Shown here: piece by piece, positions 63,736 through 64,000 of the stretch
Layout of the letters: each line of letters opens with the position of its first letter
Numbering within the stretch: position 1 is the stretch's first letter
Origin: Choricystis sp. odSpoLacu1
Lineage: Eukaryota > Chlorophyta > Trebouxiophyceae
Direction: 5' to 3'
Assembly: GCA_958009055.1 (NCBI GenBank)
Contig: OY253650.1
Span: 62,001 to 126,000, forward strand
Length of the DNA: 64,000 nt
Notes under the pieces: generated by a model
Seen by the model: only the letters and a program-made list of their open reading frames with translations
The model's database searches: none
What the model was told of the DNA's origin: nothing
Program-made: the position numbers and the translations under genes

Positions 63736-64000
63736 ATGCCCACCTGGCGCGACGCCGCGGCCGCCCGCTTCGGCCCCGCGGTCGCAGTCCACGCGACCCC
63801 GGGCGTTGAGGCCGCCCTTGCATCAGTGGCCGGCCTCACGCCCGCCGAGCTGCTGCGCCCGGCGGGCGTCAGGGTGGACTTGAATGGTGCGAAAGAGTGG
63901 GGAGAAGGGGGTAGGGAGGCGTGGGGGAGGCGACTGCCGGCGCGAGTGTTTTCGATGCCACTGATGCGAGCGCTCACACCAACCCACCCCCTCTCCTCAC
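63736..64000 (+). CDS. First exon of a probable TRAPP subunit (TRAPPC8-like), cut by window edge
   Basis: Exon 1 runs 63736-63888 and ends at a GTGCGA donor (phase 1); the intron reaches the window end. It encodes 51 residues: PTWRDAAAARFGPAVAVHAT, then PGVEAALASVAGLTPAELLR and PAGVRVDLN. The order (a P-x-V-x-V strand, then an L-x-P-A-E-L-L-x-P block) resembles the N-terminus of TRAPPC8/Trs85, a subunit that directs TRAPP III to autophagic and Golgi membranes. With so little sequence this is a weak call. Confidence 0.4.
   Translation, partial: MPTWRDAAAARFGPAVAVHATPGVEAALASVAGLTPAELLRPAGVRVDLNGAKEWGEGGREAWGRRLPARVFSMPLMRALTPTHPLSS

Noticed and set aside
1..64000. Bacterial-type operons, CRISPR arrays, insertion sequences or prophage
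   Set aside because: Spliceosomal introns, eukaryotic organelle and nuclear proteins and alternating strands exclude a prokaryotic reading; no transposase or terminal inverted repeat was seen.

Overview
The window is nuclear DNA from a eukaryote, most likely a very GC-rich photosynthetic microalga. Almost every gene is cut by short spliceosomal introns, usually 80-300 nt, with GTGAG/GTGCG donors and CAG (rarely TAG) acceptors. Products include an acyl carrier protein and a cyanobacterial-type E3 subunit with plastid-like leaders, a twin-arginine lumenal peroxidase and a starch-binding CBM20 protein, beside ordinary mitochondrial, ER, Golgi and nuclear proteins. I cannot place the lineage from sequence alone. 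The window contains one 200-base assembly gap after a poly-C run.

Layout. 1-9.5 kb: a four-helix membrane protein cut by the left edge, a HAD 5'-nucleotidase-like protein, a PLAC8 protein, a METTL21-type methyltransferase, a small unknown, NDUFA5, triosephosphate isomerase (with a 17-nt microexon) and ORC2. 9.6-25 kb: mitochondrial uL3, PSMG3, a CBM20 protein, a J-domain/RGG protein, RFC2, syndetin/VPS50, a DUF212 protein, SRP9, an AAAP amino-acid transporter, MPDU1 and a haemolysin-III/PAQR-type protein. 25-34 kb: cysteine synthase, ACP and plastid dihydrolipoamide dehydrogenase head to head, a 68-residue unknown and a lumenal peroxidase. 34-45 kb: the DNA polymerase delta catalytic subunit (nine exons, 1100 aa), two poorly known genes and two neighbouring CorA/MRS2 magnesium-transporter paralogues. 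45-64 kb: ISD11, an inward-rectifier K+ channel with two tandem cytoplasmic domains, a cyclin-like protein, RPB10, POLA2, acyl-CoA oxidase, an SDR-MDR fusion, a protein with two possible B3-like domains, CstF-64, a BSD-domain protein and the first exon of a probable TRAPPC8.

Genes alternate strands and are packed closely, with many divergent pairs separated by only 70-400 bp that probably share promoters. The clearest functional pair is ACP with plastid E3: one makes the acetyl-CoA used for fatty-acid synthesis, the other carries the acyl chain. Four replication proteins (ORC2, RFC2, POLD1, POLA2) lie within about 45 kb, though not adjacent.

Several genes have apparent frame breaks (ORC2, POLA2, the gene at 39811, the SDR-MDR fusion, the B3-like gene), many of them at CG-dinucleotide or homopolymer runs; these look more like sequencing or assembly indels than decay. 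The most unusual item is the Kir-type channel with a duplicated cytoplasmic domain. Exon coordinates were derived by hand from splice motifs and reading phase; where I checked intact genes, exon sums are divisible by three.
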